From Pseudonocardia sp. (GTDB lineage: Bacteria > Actinomycetota > Actinomycetes > Mycobacteriales > Pseudonocardiaceae): a stretch of 47,451 bases of DNA. Location: NCBI GenBank assembly GCA_019244295.1, contig JAFASX010000027.1, positions 1-47,451 on the forward strand. The letters are read 5' to 3'. Under the pieces are notes generated by a model. The model had not been told where the DNA came from. It saw only the letters and a list, made by a program, of their open reading frames with translations, and did no database searches. This document shows positions 7,334 through 16,765 of the stretch, piece after piece. The position numbers were made by a program, and so were the translations under genes. Position 1 is the stretch's first letter; the number at the start of each line of letters is the position of its first letter.

Positions 7334-8476
7334 CTAACGGCGGCCAGCTTCGCATCGTCCCGGGGCGTGAATCGGACCATCCCGGTCGGCCAGCCGGATG
7401 CCACCGCCGCCCCAATGCAAGGCGATCATTTCAGCGGCGATCGACACGGCGGTCTCCTCCGGGGTTCGCGCCCCGAGGTCAAGACCGATCGGGCTGGCCA
7501 GCCGAGCCAGCTCCGCCTCGGTCAGGCCGGCTTTGACCAGCCGAGCCAGCCGGTCTTCGTGGGTACGGCGCGAGCCCATCGCACCGATGTAGCCGATCTC
7601 TGGCAGCCGCAACGCAATCTCAAGCACCGGGATGTCGAACTTCGGGTCGTGAGTAAGCACACAGATCGCGGTACGCCCATCGACCCGCCCGGCCTCCGCC
7701 TCGGCGGCGAGGTAGCGATGCGGCCATTCCACCACCACCTCGTTCGCCCCGGGAAAACGCGACGTGGTGGCGAACACCGGGCGGGCGTCACACACCGTGA
7801 CCCGGTAGCCGAGGAACGAGCCGATCCGGGCCACAGCGGCCGCAAAGTCAATCGCCCCGAATACGATCATCCGAGGTGGCGGGGCCAACGACTCCACAAA
7901 CACGTCCAGGCCCTCGCCCCGGCGCTGCCCGTCCACGCCGTAATGCAACATCGCGTTGCGCCCCGCCGCGAGCAGGCCGTGCGCGTCGTCGCGCAGCGCG
8001 TCGTCCAGCCGGGACGAACCGGTGAAGCCGTCCACCCGGTCCGGCCAGATCACCAGGCGTCGGCCGACCCGCTCAGCGGGGCCGGCGACCACGGTGGCCA
8101 GCGCCACCGGCGACTCGGCGCGGATCGCCTCGGCTACCGCGCCCAGCTGCGGGAACGTCTCGGGATCGATCTTCTCCACGAAGATGTCCAGGATGCCGCC
8201 GCAGGTCAGACCGACGGCGAAGGCATCATCGTCAGACACCCCATAGCGCTGCAACACCGGGCGAGCACCCTCGCCCAGCACCTGGATGCCCAGCTCGTAA
8301 ACCGCGCTTTCCACGCAGCCACCTGAGACACTGCCGACGGCCTCGCCATCGGGACCCACCAACATCGAGGCGCCAGCCTGCCGGGGCGCCGAGCGAAAGG
8401 TTGCGACCACAGTCGCCAGTGCGACCGCCTTGCCGTCCGCCCACCACGACGTCAGCGGATCCAGCACATCACGCAT
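7334..8476 (-). CDS. xdhC: XdhC/CoxI-family protein
   Basis: A 380-residue member of the XdhC family, which binds molybdenum cofactor, promotes its sulfuration and hands it to xanthine-dehydrogenase or CO-dehydrogenase type enzymes. The N-terminal XdhC_CoxI domain (about residues 10-80) carries TFRSAPRQAGASM and GSVSGGCVE. The C-terminal Rossmann-like domain (about 215-350) starts at MIVFGAIDFAAAV and includes YIGAMGSRRTHEDR. The ATG at 8476 overlaps the end of the coxE-like stub by a few bases, so the two were translated together. No molybdenum hydroxylase subunits are nearby, so the target enzyme is elsewhere or lost. Confidence 0.9.
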   Translation of the reverse strand: MRDVLDPLTSWWADGKAVALATVVATFRSAPRQAGASMLVGPDGEAVGSVSGGCVESAVYELGIQVLGEGARPVLQRYGVSDDDAFAVGLTCGGILDIFVEKIDPETFPQLGAVAEAIRAESPVALATVVAGPAERVGRRLVIWPDRVDGFTGSSRLDDALRDDAHGLLAAGRNAMLHYGVDGQRRGEGLDVFVESLAPPPRMIVFGAIDFAAAVARIGSFLGYRVTVCDARPVFATTSRFPGANEVVVEWPHRYLAAEAEAGRVDGRTAICVLTHDPKFDIPVLEIALRLPEIGYIGAMGSRRTHEDRLARLVKAGLTEAELARLASPIGLDLGARTPEETAVSIAAEMIALHWGGGGIRLADRDGPIHAPGRCEAGRR

Positions 8477-8717
8477 CGGCCATCACCTCCAGCAGCCGTT
8501 CCAGACAGGCCAGACTGTGCCCGGCTAGCAGCTCGTCCAGGTGCGGCAAAGCGGCCACTATTCCGCCCCGCACTGGGGTGTACCCATCCTTGCCCGCGTG
8601 CGGGTTGACCCATATCACCCGATAGGACAATCGACGAAGTCGACCCATCTGTTCGGCCAATTCCTCGGGTGCTCCGCGTTCCCAACCGTCGGAGAAGATC
8701 ACCACGATCGCTCCCAC
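8469..8717 (-). pseudogene. C-terminal stub of a CoxE-like VWA protein
   Basis: 82 residues from a GTG at 8717 read IVVIFSDGWERG, then LRRLSYRVIWVNPH, then GYTPVRGGIVAALPHLDELL and AGHS. This is the last third of the VWA domain protein CoxE, which acts with the MoxR-type ATPase CoxD in maturing CO-dehydrogenase-like enzymes. A complete CoxE is around 400 residues, and the metal-binding MIDAS start is missing. The break lies within about 30 bases of the Mog-MoaE stop at 8748. I infer a deletion that removed the upstream cox genes but left the coxE end and xdhC. Confidence 0.7.
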
Positions 8718-8747
8718 TCACACCTTCAGCATGGCCGAGCCCCGGCG

Positions 8748-9752
8748 CTATGGGCAGTTGACCCACTCGTCGGTGCCGTCGACAAAAACCTGCCGCTTCC
8801 AGATCGGCAGCCGGCGTTTCACCTGGTCGACTAATTCGGCGCACACCACGAACGCCTCCCGCCGATGATCCGCGGCCACCGCACAGGCCAGCGCGATATC
8901 CCCAATCCGCAACGGGCCGATCCGGTGGCTCACCGCGATCACCCGCACCCCGCTGGCCCGCGCGGCTACCTCGGCGGCCACCTCTTCGATCACCCGGCCG
9001 GCGCTGGGGTGGCCGCTGTACTCCAGGGCACTCACCCCTCGGCCACCGTCGTGGTCGCGCACCACCCCGGCGAAGGTCACCACCGCGCCGGCGGCCTCGT
9101 CAGCAACCAGCGCCGTGTGTTCGTCCACCACCAGCGGCGTCTCCACGACTTCGGCTCGCGCTACCGTGACTCCGGTTCGCCCTGGCGGAACGACCGAAGC
9201 GACGGGCGCGGCCAGCCCAACCGGCGCCGGGTGGTCTCCTCCGTGCAGCTGGTCCACCGCGTGCGCGAGCACGCCATCCAACACGCTCAGCCCGTCACGC
9301 ACTCCGCCGGTCGAACCCGGCAGGTTCACCACCAGCGTGCGGCCCGCCACCCCGGCAAGGCCACGAGACAACACGGCGGTGGGTACGGCTGGCGCCCCGG
9401 CTGCCCGGATCGCATCGGCCAGCCCGGGGATCTCGTAGTCCAGCAGGGCCTTGGTCACCTCCGGGGTGGCGTCGGTCGGTGAGATGCCGGTGCCGCCGGT
9501 AGTGATTACCACGTCGACCCGATCGGCCACCGCCGCCCGCAACCGCTCGCCAACCGGTTCCCCGTCTGGCACAACCGCGGGATCCGGGCAGTCGAACTCA
9601 CGCTCACGCAGCCAATGCACGATCAGCGGGCCGCTTCGGTCCGGGTACACCCCGGCGGCCGCCCGGTTCGAAGCGGTCACCACCCGAGCCGTACGCGGCC
9701 GCGCGGTCTCGGGCCGGTTGAGGCGAGTGGAGGCGGCGTCGGCGGTATTCAC
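8748..9752 (-). CDS. Mog-MoaE fusion (molybdopterin adenylyltransferase and molybdopterin synthase large subunit)
   Basis: A 334-residue fusion. Residues about 20-165 are the MogA/MoaB domain with VVITTGGTGISPTDATPEVT and NLPGSTGGVRDGL, which adenylates molybdopterin before metal insertion. Residues about 195-334 are MoaE, with AGAVVTFAGVVRDHDGG, LEYSGH and the active-site lysine region RRLPIWKRQVFVDGTDEW; MoaE uses thiocarboxylated MoaD to add the dithiolene sulfurs. A Pro/Val-rich linker joins them. The start overlaps the moaC stop by four bases (9749-9752), indicating one operon. In M. tuberculosis the same functions are separate neighbouring genes (mog, moaE2). No moaD or moaA is in the window. 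Confidence 0.92.
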   Translation of the reverse strand: MNTADAASTRLNRPETARPRTARVVTASNRAAAGVYPDRSGPLIVHWLREREFDCPDPAVVPDGEPVGERLRAAVADRVDVVITTGGTGISPTDATPEVTKALLDYEIPGLADAIRAAGAPAVPTAVLSRGLAGVAGRTLVVNLPGSTGGVRDGLSVLDGVLAHAVDQLHGGDHPAPVGLAAPVASVVPPGRTGVTVARAEVVETPLVVDEHTALVADEAAGAVVTFAGVVRDHDGGRGVSALEYSGHPSAGRVIEEVAAEVAARASGVRVIAVSHRIGPLRIGDIALACAVAADHRREAFVVCAELVDQVKRRLPIWKRQVFVDGTDEWVNCP

Positions 9753-10243
9753 TGGTCGTACGCCGGCCGTGCCCAGCTACCCGTCTTACCGCCGTCCTTG
9801 CGCTCTACCCGGACTTGGTCGAGCACCGCGGCCGGATCGACCGCTTTCACCATGTCGTGCAGAGCCAGGCCGGCCACCGCGACCGCGGTGAGCGCCTCCA
9901 TCTCCACACCGGTCCGATCGGTGGTCTTGACGGTGGCGGTGATGTGGACGGCCGGCGGTTCAGCGTTGACGTCCGCCAGCCGCAGCTCGACCGCGGCTCC
10001 GGTGATAGCGATGGGATGGCATAGCGGCACCAGGTCCGGCGTCCGCTTGACGCCCATGATCCCGGCGATGCGGGCGGTCGCCAGCGCGTCACCCTTGGGC
10101 AGCCCGTCTCGGCGAAGCAATTCGATCACCTCGGCGGTGGTGCGCAGTACCCCGCTAGCGACCGCGACTCGCGCGTCAAGCCGTTTCTCCGATACGTCCA
10201 CCATGCGGGCCGCGCCCGCGTGGTCGAGATGTGTGAGCTCCAC
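9749..10243 (-). CDS. moaC: Cyclic pyranopterin monophosphate synthase
   Basis: A 164-residue MoaC, which with MoaA turns GTP into cyclic pyranopterin monophosphate, the first step of molybdenum cofactor synthesis. The family core is clear: MVDVSEK, then KGDALATARIAGIMGVKRTP, DLVPLCHPI and TGVEMEALTA, followed by LHDMVKAVD. The length is normal. It is the first gene of moaC-mog/moaE-(coxE stub)-xdhC on the minus strand. Its start is about 50 bases downstream of a CRP-like palindrome that it shares with the divergent rpf gene. Confidence 0.95.
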   Translation of the reverse strand: MELTHLDHAGAARMVDVSEKRLDARVAVASGVLRTTAEVIELLRRDGLPKGDALATARIAGIMGVKRTPDLVPLCHPIAITGAAVELRLADVNAEPPAVHITATVKTTDRTGVEMEALTAVAVAGLALHDMVKAVDPAAVLDQVRVERKDGGKTGSWARPAYDQ

Positions 10244-11284
<1,041 letters not shown>

Positions 11285-11336
11285 GGAGTCCAAGAACCGC
11301 CCGGAAGACCAGCCTCCCTTGATCAACAATGTGGGT

Positions 11337-12710
11337 TCAGCGGGCAGCGTCGCGGACCGCGCTGGCCACGGCCGTGGCCACCGTCGGGTCGAACACGCTG
11401 GGCACGATGAACGACGGATTCGGATCGGTCACCACGGCAGCCACGGCGGCGGCCGCCGCGCGCAGCATCTGATCGGTGACATTGCGGGCATGCGCATCCA
11501 GCAGCCCACGGAACACACCCGGGAAGATCAGCACGTTGTTAATCTGGTTCGGGTAGTCGGACCGACCCGTGGCAACAACCGCGGCATGCTGCTGCGCCAG
11601 CAGCGGATCGACCTCAGGGTCGGGGTTGGCCAGCGCGAACACGATCGCGTCCTTGGCCATCGACATCAGCTCCGGCTCGGCGAACAGGTTCGGCGCGGAG
11701 ACCCCGATGAACACGTCCGCCCCGACCATCGCCTTGGCCAACGTGCCGGTGAGACGAGCGGAGTTGGTGTGCGCGGCGATCCAGGCGAGGTTGTCATCCA
11801 AACCAGGCCGCCCCGGGTGCACGATACCCGCGATGTCCACCGCGATGACCTCGCCAGGGCCCTCGGGCAGCATCAGCCGGATGATCGCCGAACCGGCGGC
11901 GCCGGCCCCGCACACCACCACCCGGCAGTCGGCCAGTGACTTGCCCACCACCCGCAGGGCGTTCCGCAGCGCGGCGAGCACCACCACGGCGGTGCCGTGC
12001 TGGTCGTCGTGAAACACCGGGATGTCCAGCCGATCGCGCAGCCGGGCCTCGATCTCGAAGCAGCGCGGCGCGGCGATGTCCTCCAGGTTGATCCCCCCGT
12101 AGGCCGGGGCGATCACGCAGACCGTGCGGATGATCTCCTCGGAGTCCTGGGTGTCCAGCACCACCGGCCAGGCATCCACGCCAGCGAATCGCTTGAACAG
12201 CGCGGCCTTGCCCTCCATCACCGGCAGCGCCGCCGCCGCGCCCAGGTTGCCCAATCCCAGCACCGCCGAGCCGTCGGTGACGACGGCGACAGTGTTGCGC
12301 TTGATGGTCAGCCGACGGGCATCGTCTGGGTTCGTCGCGATCGCCTGACACACCCGTGCCACCCCTGGGGTGTAAGCCCGGGAGAGGTCGTCCCGGTTGC
12401 GCAGGCTGACCTTGGGCGTGACCTCCAGCTTCCCGCCGAGATGCATCAGGAACGTGCGGTCGGAAACCTTGCGGACGTCGACCCCTGGCAGCGCGGTGAG
12501 CGCCGCGGTGATGTGCCGGACGTGATCGGAGCTCAGCACGTTCGCGCTGATATCCATCACCATCCGGTCTGGACTGGCCTCCACCACGTCGAACGCGGTC
12601 ACCACACCGCCGGCTCGACCCACCGCCGCCGCCAAATCGCCAGCCGCGCTGGCCGAGGATGGCGCGGACACCCGCACCGTGATCGCATATCCAGGACCGG
12701 GAACGAGCAT
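11337..12710 (-). CDS. NAD-type malic enzyme with N-terminal ACT-like domain
   Basis: About 457 residues from the ATG at 12710 (a longer frame from GTG 12830 adds an Arg-rich, unconserved leader but overlaps the previous gene's stop). Residues 1-80 are an ACT-like regulatory domain (YAITVRV...GGVVTAFDVVEASPDRM). The malic N-domain contains YTPGVARVCQAI, LTIKRNTVAVVTDGSAVLGL, PVMEGKAALFKRF and DIPVFHDDQHGTA. The NAD-binding domain has VVVCGAGAAGSAI and FALANPDPEV. It decarboxylates malate to pyruvate with NAD(P) reduction. The start choice rests on similarity to relatives, since no strong ribosome binding site is seen. Confidence 0.92.
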   Translation of the reverse strand: MLVPGPGYAITVRVSAPSSASAAGDLAAAVGRAGGVVTAFDVVEASPDRMVMDISANVLSSDHVRHITAALTALPGVDVRKVSDRTFLMHLGGKLEVTPKVSLRNRDDLSRAYTPGVARVCQAIATNPDDARRLTIKRNTVAVVTDGSAVLGLGNLGAAAALPVMEGKAALFKRFAGVDAWPVVLDTQDSEEIIRTVCVIAPAYGGINLEDIAAPRCFEIEARLRDRLDIPVFHDDQHGTAVVVLAALRNALRVVGKSLADCRVVVCGAGAAGSAIIRLMLPEGPGEVIAVDIAGIVHPGRPGLDDNLAWIAAHTNSARLTGTLAKAMVGADVFIGVSAPNLFAEPELMSMAKDAIVFALANPDPEVDPLLAQQHAAVVATGRSDYPNQINNVLIFPGVFRGLLDAHARNVTDQMLRAAAAAVAAVVTDPNPSFIVPSVFDPTVATAVASAVRDAAR

Positions 12711-12826
12711 CTGATCAGCGTACGCGCTGGGCTGACGCCACCGATTACGCGACACACACACGTCACTTGCGCCGGCTTCGCGGGGTCGAAGTCGCGCGGT
12801 AGAAGTCGCGCGGCGACGAAACCCCG

Positions 12827-13426
12827 TCACCCCGGAAGTCTTGTAGCGAAGGCGCGCAGGCTATCCGGGGTGTCCACGTCGCGCGGGTCGGCGACGTCGG
12901 CGCACTCCACGAGGGCCAGGCCAGCGTGATCGGCGAGGTAGCCCCGGGCGCCGCTATCCCCGGTTGCGCGGCGCGCTACCGCCGCCCAATGCGACCGGCC
13001 GAGCAACACGGGGTGGCCGGGCACGCCGCCGTACACCGTGCGGGCCAGCGCATCCGGCCCGGTGGCCGCCAAGACCAGCCTGGCGATTGCCGGCGCACCC
13101 ACCCCGGGTAGGTCAACCAGGTGCACCACAGCGGCCACTGGCGGCGGCTCGGCGGCGGCGAGCGCGGCCAGTCCGGCCCGCAGTGAAGCACCCATCCCTC
13201 GGCTCCAGTCAGCGGCGTGCACCGGATGCGCGTCTGGCGGCAGCAGAGCGGCCACCTGATCGGCCGCCGCCCCCAGCACCACGAACAACGGTCCGCACCC
13301 GCCGTCCCGCAGCGCGGCCAGCGCGCGGCGCGCCAACGGCACGCCACCAAGGTCGACCAACGCCTTCGGCCGGCCCATTCGGCGACCGGCGCCGGCGGCC
13401 AGCAACAGCCCCGCCGAGCCGGTCAC
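12827..13426 (-). CDS. MocA/MobA-like nucleotidyltransferase
   Basis: A 199-residue NTP transferase with the N-terminal nucleotide-binding signature LLLAAGAGRRMGRPKALVDL and a Rossmann-like fold; VVHLVDLPGVGAP is the metal-binding Asp region, and YGGVPGHPVLLGRSHW the second part of the pocket. The family includes MocA, which adds CMP to molybdopterin for XdhC-served hydroxylases, and MobA, which adds GMP. Local xdhC and moa genes favour the MocA role; this is inference. The ribosome binding site is weak. The gene ends at 12827 in a GTGA overlap with the extended malic-enzyme frame. Confidence 0.85.
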   Translation of the reverse strand: MTGSAGLLLAAGAGRRMGRPKALVDLGGVPLARRALAALRDGGCGPLFVVLGAAADQVAALLPPDAHPVHAADWSRGMGASLRAGLAALAAAEPPPVAAVVHLVDLPGVGAPAIARLVLAATGPDALARTVYGGVPGHPVLLGRSHWAAVARRATGDSGARGYLADHAGLALVECADVADPRDVDTPDSLRAFATRLPG

Positions 13427-13442
13427 CCAACGTACCTAGCGC

Positions 13443-13622
13443 TCAGCGGTTGATCTCGGTGACAGGGTGCTCGTAAGGCACCTCCGCCAGCGGGAACTCG
13501 AGGTCGCCGAAGGGCGAGAACGAGCCCTGGAGGGGCGCCGCCAGCTCGCTGAGCGGGTGCTCCCCTTCGGGCAGCTTCGGCCAGGTGGGGTCGATACGAT
13601 CAGAGCGAGCCGTGTTGGCCAC
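13443..13622 (-). CDS. Small conserved actinobacterial protein
   Basis: 59 residues from a GTG at 13622, chosen because a perfect AGGAGG lies seven bases before it; longer upstream starts lack such a signal. The sequence is Pro- and Glu-rich: RIDPTWPKLPEGEHPLSELA, APLQGSFSPFGDLEFPLAEV, PYEHPVTEINR, with no membrane segment or known motif. It is divergent from the helicase-associated gene, the same arrangement as Rv0863 next to Rv0862c in M. tuberculosis, of which it may be the counterpart. Function unknown. Confidence 0.75.
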   Translation of the reverse strand: MANTARSDRIDPTWPKLPEGEHPLSELAAPLQGSFSPFGDLEFPLAEVPYEHPVTEINR

Positions 13623-13733
13623 GGTGTCCTCCTGGCGCCTGAGCATAATTTGTGCGGCGGTACCGGTCCGAAAGCGCGGCGCACCCGGGTCTGGTGGGAC
13701 ACACCGCACACCCGTAAGGCTACCGTGGAGGGG

Positions 13734-16157
13734 ATGCCCGCTACTTCCCTGCTGGATTGGCTACGCGCCCGCGACGACGCGTCGCTGGTGACTTTGCTGC
13801 GCCTGCGACCGGATCTGGGCGTACCGCCACCGGCTGACTTCCATGTGCTAGCGACCAGGATCGGTAACCCGACCTCGATCAACCGGGCCTGCGACGACCT
13901 GGACACCGTAGCCCTGGCCGTGCTCGAGGCACTGGTGGCCTCCGGCGCGGCGAGCGAGCCGGTGCCGTACCACACGCTCGTCGCTCTGTTCGGCGCGCGG
14001 CTCGCCGCCGCCAAGCTACCCGCCGCGCTGGACACACTACGCGCCAGGGCGTTGGTGTGGGACGACGGCGACGGTGACGACAAGAGCCGCTCACCGGAGG
14101 AAGAGGGGGAAGAGCCGAGGCTGTGCATCGCGCCAGCCGCCGCCGAAGTCGTTTCCCAATATCCGTGTGGGTTGGGCCGAGGGTGCGCCGCGCTCGCGGA
14201 CAAGGCCCGGCTGGACGCGTTGCTCGCCGACACCCAGCCGAACGAGCGGCGGGTACTGGAGGCGTTGGCCCATGACTCCCCGATCGGGCGCAGCCAGAAC
14301 AATTCGGTGGCCAACGGACAGTCGGGCCCGGTGCAGCGGCTGGTCAGCCGAGGCCTGCTGGTGCGGATCGACTCGGAAACCGTCGAGCTGCCTCGGGAGG
14401 TTGGGCTTGCGCTGCGCGGACCGGCGCCGCTGGCGCGGTTGGTAACCGAAGAACCTTCCCTACCCATCGTCGAGCATGGAGCCAACCGAATCGATGGCAC
14501 CGCCGCTGGCGCCGTGCTGGAGCTGCTGCGCCGGGTGGGGGTGCTGCTGGAAGCATGGTCGGCGGAGCCGCCGCCGGTGTTGCGCACGGGTGGGTTAGGA
14601 GTACGGGAGCTGCGCCGGGCGAGCAGGGAGCTGGGCTTGGAGCCAGCGGAGGCGGCATTGCTGATCGAGGTGGTGGTAGCCGCCGGCCTGGTCGTGAACT
14701 CCGCGTCGGGGAGAACCACCGCAAGCAAGACACAGTGGATCCCAACCACCCAAGCCGACCTCTGGCTGGCCGGCGGACCCGAGCAGCGTTGGGTGCAGCT
14801 GGCCAAGGCGTGGTTGGACCTGCCTCGACTACCGGGCCTGATCGGTCAGCGGAACGGAGATGATCCGGCCGAGCGGTTCGCCAGCCCGCTGTCCGACGAA
14901 CTACGCCGACCGCTGGCTCCGCTGGACCGTCGGCGGGTGCTCGACGTGCTGGCTGGGCTGCCTCACGGGCAGGCGGTGGCTGGTCCAGACGAGTTGGCGG
15001 CTGTGCTGGCCTGGCGGGCCCCCCGTCACGGTGGTCGCCTGCGCGATGCGTTGGTGGTTTGGACAGTGGCTGAGGCGACCTTCCTCGGCGTCGTCGCCCT
15101 CGGTGGATTAGCCAGTCACGGACGAGCGCTGCTCGGCTCCGCCGAATCCGGCCCAGTGATCAACGCGTTGCGGGCAGTACTGCCGGAGCCGGTCGATCAC
15201 GTGCTGTTGCAGGCCGACCTGACCGCGATCGCGCCGGGCCGGTTACGCGCCGACGTGGCCGAGGAGCTGGCACTTGTGGCCGAGGTGGAGTCGACCGGTG
15301 AAGCGACGGTGTACCGGGTCACCGAGTCCAGCCTCCGCCGCGCGCTGGACACTGGGCAAGCGGCCACCGACCTGCATGAGTTGTTTGCCCGGCGCTCCGC
15401 CACGGCAGTGCCTCAGGGTCTCACCTATCTGATCGACGACATGGCGCGACGGCACGGTCGGTTGCGTGGGGGGCGCGCCCGGTCGTTCCTGCGTGCCGAC
15501 GATGAGGTGCTGCTGACCGAGGTGTTGGCCCATCCGTCGGCGCAAGACATGAAGCTACGCCGGATCGCGCCGACCGTGCTGGTCAGCGAGCTGGTCCTGA
15601 CCGAGTTGATGGATCGGCTGCGGGCGGCTGGATTCAGCCCAGCGGCCGAGGCCGGCGATGGATCGGTGCTTGACCTCCGCCCGCCCGGTCGGCGGGTCCC
15701 GGCCAGGCCACGCCAACCGGAGCGATCCATCCTGGCTGTCCCAGATCAGGCCCAGCTCGTCGCGCTGGTCGCCGGCCTGCGGGCTGGCGACCACGCGGCC
15801 GCTCTGCGCCCGTGGGCAACCACCGGCGACCACGCGGGAGACGCCCGCGGAAGCCACATCGGGTCGGACACCGCGCAAATGCTGCGGGATGCGGCCCGTC
15901 AGCGGCAGGCTGTCTGGATCGGATACGTCAATTCACAGGGGGTATCCAGCCGACGAATCATCGAGCCAGTGAAAGTGGGCGGCGGCGTACTAGAAGGCTG
16001 GGAACACGGCGCTGACCGCACGGGCGGCACAATGCGGCGATTCAAGCTACATCGAATCACGTCAGCGGCGGTGGTCGAGCGGATCGCTCGCGACGAGGAC
16101 GAGGTGGAGCAGCTCCTTCCCGACGAAGCACCTCAGATGGAACGGCTGCGGCGGTAG
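13734..16157 (+). CDS. Helicase-associated domain protein (XPB/Ssl2-like partner)
   Basis: An 807-residue protein, from the ATG at 13734 that follows GGAGGGG; the frame extends upstream, but that part lies over the divergent small gene. It starts SLLDWLRARDDASLVTLLRL, RPDL, typical of actinobacterial proteins carrying a helicase XPB/Ssl2 N-terminal-like domain (Helicase_C_3), and is built of helical repeats. Near residues 690-750 a WYL-like stretch follows (RQAVWIGYVNSQGVSSRRII, EPVKVGGGVLEGW). It has no P-loop, so it is not itself a helicase. In mycobacteria the homologue (Rv0862c) sits directly beside the XPB helicase, suggesting joint action in DNA repair. Here that helicase is 5.5 kb away. 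Confidence 0.85.
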   Translation: MPATSLLDWLRARDDASLVTLLRLRPDLGVPPPADFHVLATRIGNPTSINRACDDLDTVALAVLEALVASGAASEPVPYHTLVALFGARLAAAKLPAALDTLRARALVWDDGDGDDKSRSPEEEGEEPRLCIAPAAAEVVSQYPCGLGRGCAALADKARLDALLADTQPNERRVLEALAHDSPIGRSQNNSVANGQSGPVQRLVSRGLLVRIDSETVELPREVGLALRGPAPLARLVTEEPSLPIVEHGANRIDGTAAGAVLELLRRVGVLLEAWSAEPPPVLRTGGLGVRELRRASRELGLEPAEAALLIEVVVAAGLVVNSASGRTTASKTQWIPTTQADLWLAGGPEQRWVQLAKAWLDLPRLPGLIGQRNGDDPAERFASPLSDELRRPLAPLDRRRVLDVLAGLPHGQAVAGPDELAAVLAWRAPRHGGRLRDALVVWTVAEATFLGVVALGGLASHGRALLGSAESGPVINALRAVLPEPVDHVLLQADLTAIAPGRLRADVAEELALVAEVESTGEATVYRVTESSLRRALDTGQAATDLHELFARRSATAVPQGLTYLIDDMARRHGRLRGGRARSFLRADDEVLLTEVLAHPSAQDMKLRRIAPTVLVSELVLTELMDRLRAAGFSPAAEAGDGSVLDLRPPGRRVPARPRQPERSILAVPDQAQLVALVAGLRAGDHAAALRPWATTGDHAGDARGSHIGSDTAQMLRDAARQRQAVWIGYVNSQGVSSRRIIEPVKVGGGVLEGWEHGADRTGGTMRRFKLHRITSAAVVERIARDEDEVEQLLPDEAPQMERLRR

Positions 16158-16165
16158 ACCAACAG

Positions 16166-16765
16166 CTAACGGCCGTGGGACATCCAGTACTGCATGGCGT
16201 GCTCCACCAAACCGATCAACGTGTGTTTGGTTGACTCGCGGCTGCGCGCGTCACAGCTCACCATGGGAATCGAATGATCAATCGCCATCGCTTCACGGAC
16301 ATCGCTGATGCGATGGGAAAGCACTCCGTCGAAACAGTTCAGCGCAATCATGTAGGGCAGGCCCCGGTCTTCGAAGAAGTCCACCGCCGCGAACGAGTCA
16401 GCCAGGCGCCGCGTATCCACCAACACCACCGCACCGATCGCGCCTCGGATCAGGTCATCCCACATGAACCAGAAACGGTGCTGGCCCGGGGTACCGAACA
16501 GGTAGAGGATGAGATCGGAATCCAGGGACACCCGCCCGAAATCCATCGCAACGGTAGTCGTGCGCTTGTTCGGTGTGACGCTCAAATCGTCCACACCCGC
16601 GCTGGCCTCGGTCATCACCGCCTCTGTGGTCAATGGGACTATCTCGGAGACCGAGCCCACGAACGTGGTCTTGCCAACGCCGAACCCACCCGCAACCACG
16701 ATCTTGGCCGACATCGTTGCGGCCGTGGCGACAGCCGAGGACGATCTATAGCCGGCGGAGTCCAC
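16166..16765 (-). CDS. cvnD: Conservon small GTPase (CvnD type)
   Basis: A 199-residue Ras-like GTPase of the MglA/CvnD kind. The P-loop is VVAGGFGVGKTTFVGS, the switch threonine lies in NKRTTTVAMDFG, and the G3 motif is YLFGTPGQHRFWFMWDDLIRG. The expected NKxD motif reads ALNCFDG, a variant from the Ras rule that is usual for this family. It is the last gene of cvnA-B-C-D and overlaps the DUF742 gene by 20 bases. In Streptomyces, conservon proteins form a membrane-bound complex resembling eukaryotic G-protein signalling and affect development. The effector is unknown. Confidence 0.93.
   Translation of the reverse strand: MDSAGYRSSSAVATAATMSAKIVVAGGFGVGKTTFVGSVSEIVPLTTEAVMTEASAGVDDLSVTPNKRTTTVAMDFGRVSLDSDLILYLFGTPGQHRFWFMWDDLIRGAIGAVVLVDTRRLADSFAAVDFFEDRGLPYMIALNCFDGVLSHRISDVREAMAIDHSIPMVSCDARSRESTKHTLIGLVEHAMQYWMSHGR

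Noticed and set aside
8452..8844. 130-codon minus-strand frame over the coxE stub
   Set aside because: Shadow frame; the coxE motif frame is coding by similarity.
11337..12830. Longer malic enzyme starting at GTG 12830
   Set aside because: The extra 40 residues are Arg-rich and unlike the family; the GTGA overlap with the previous stop is attractive but the ATG at 12710 fits the ACT-domain start better.
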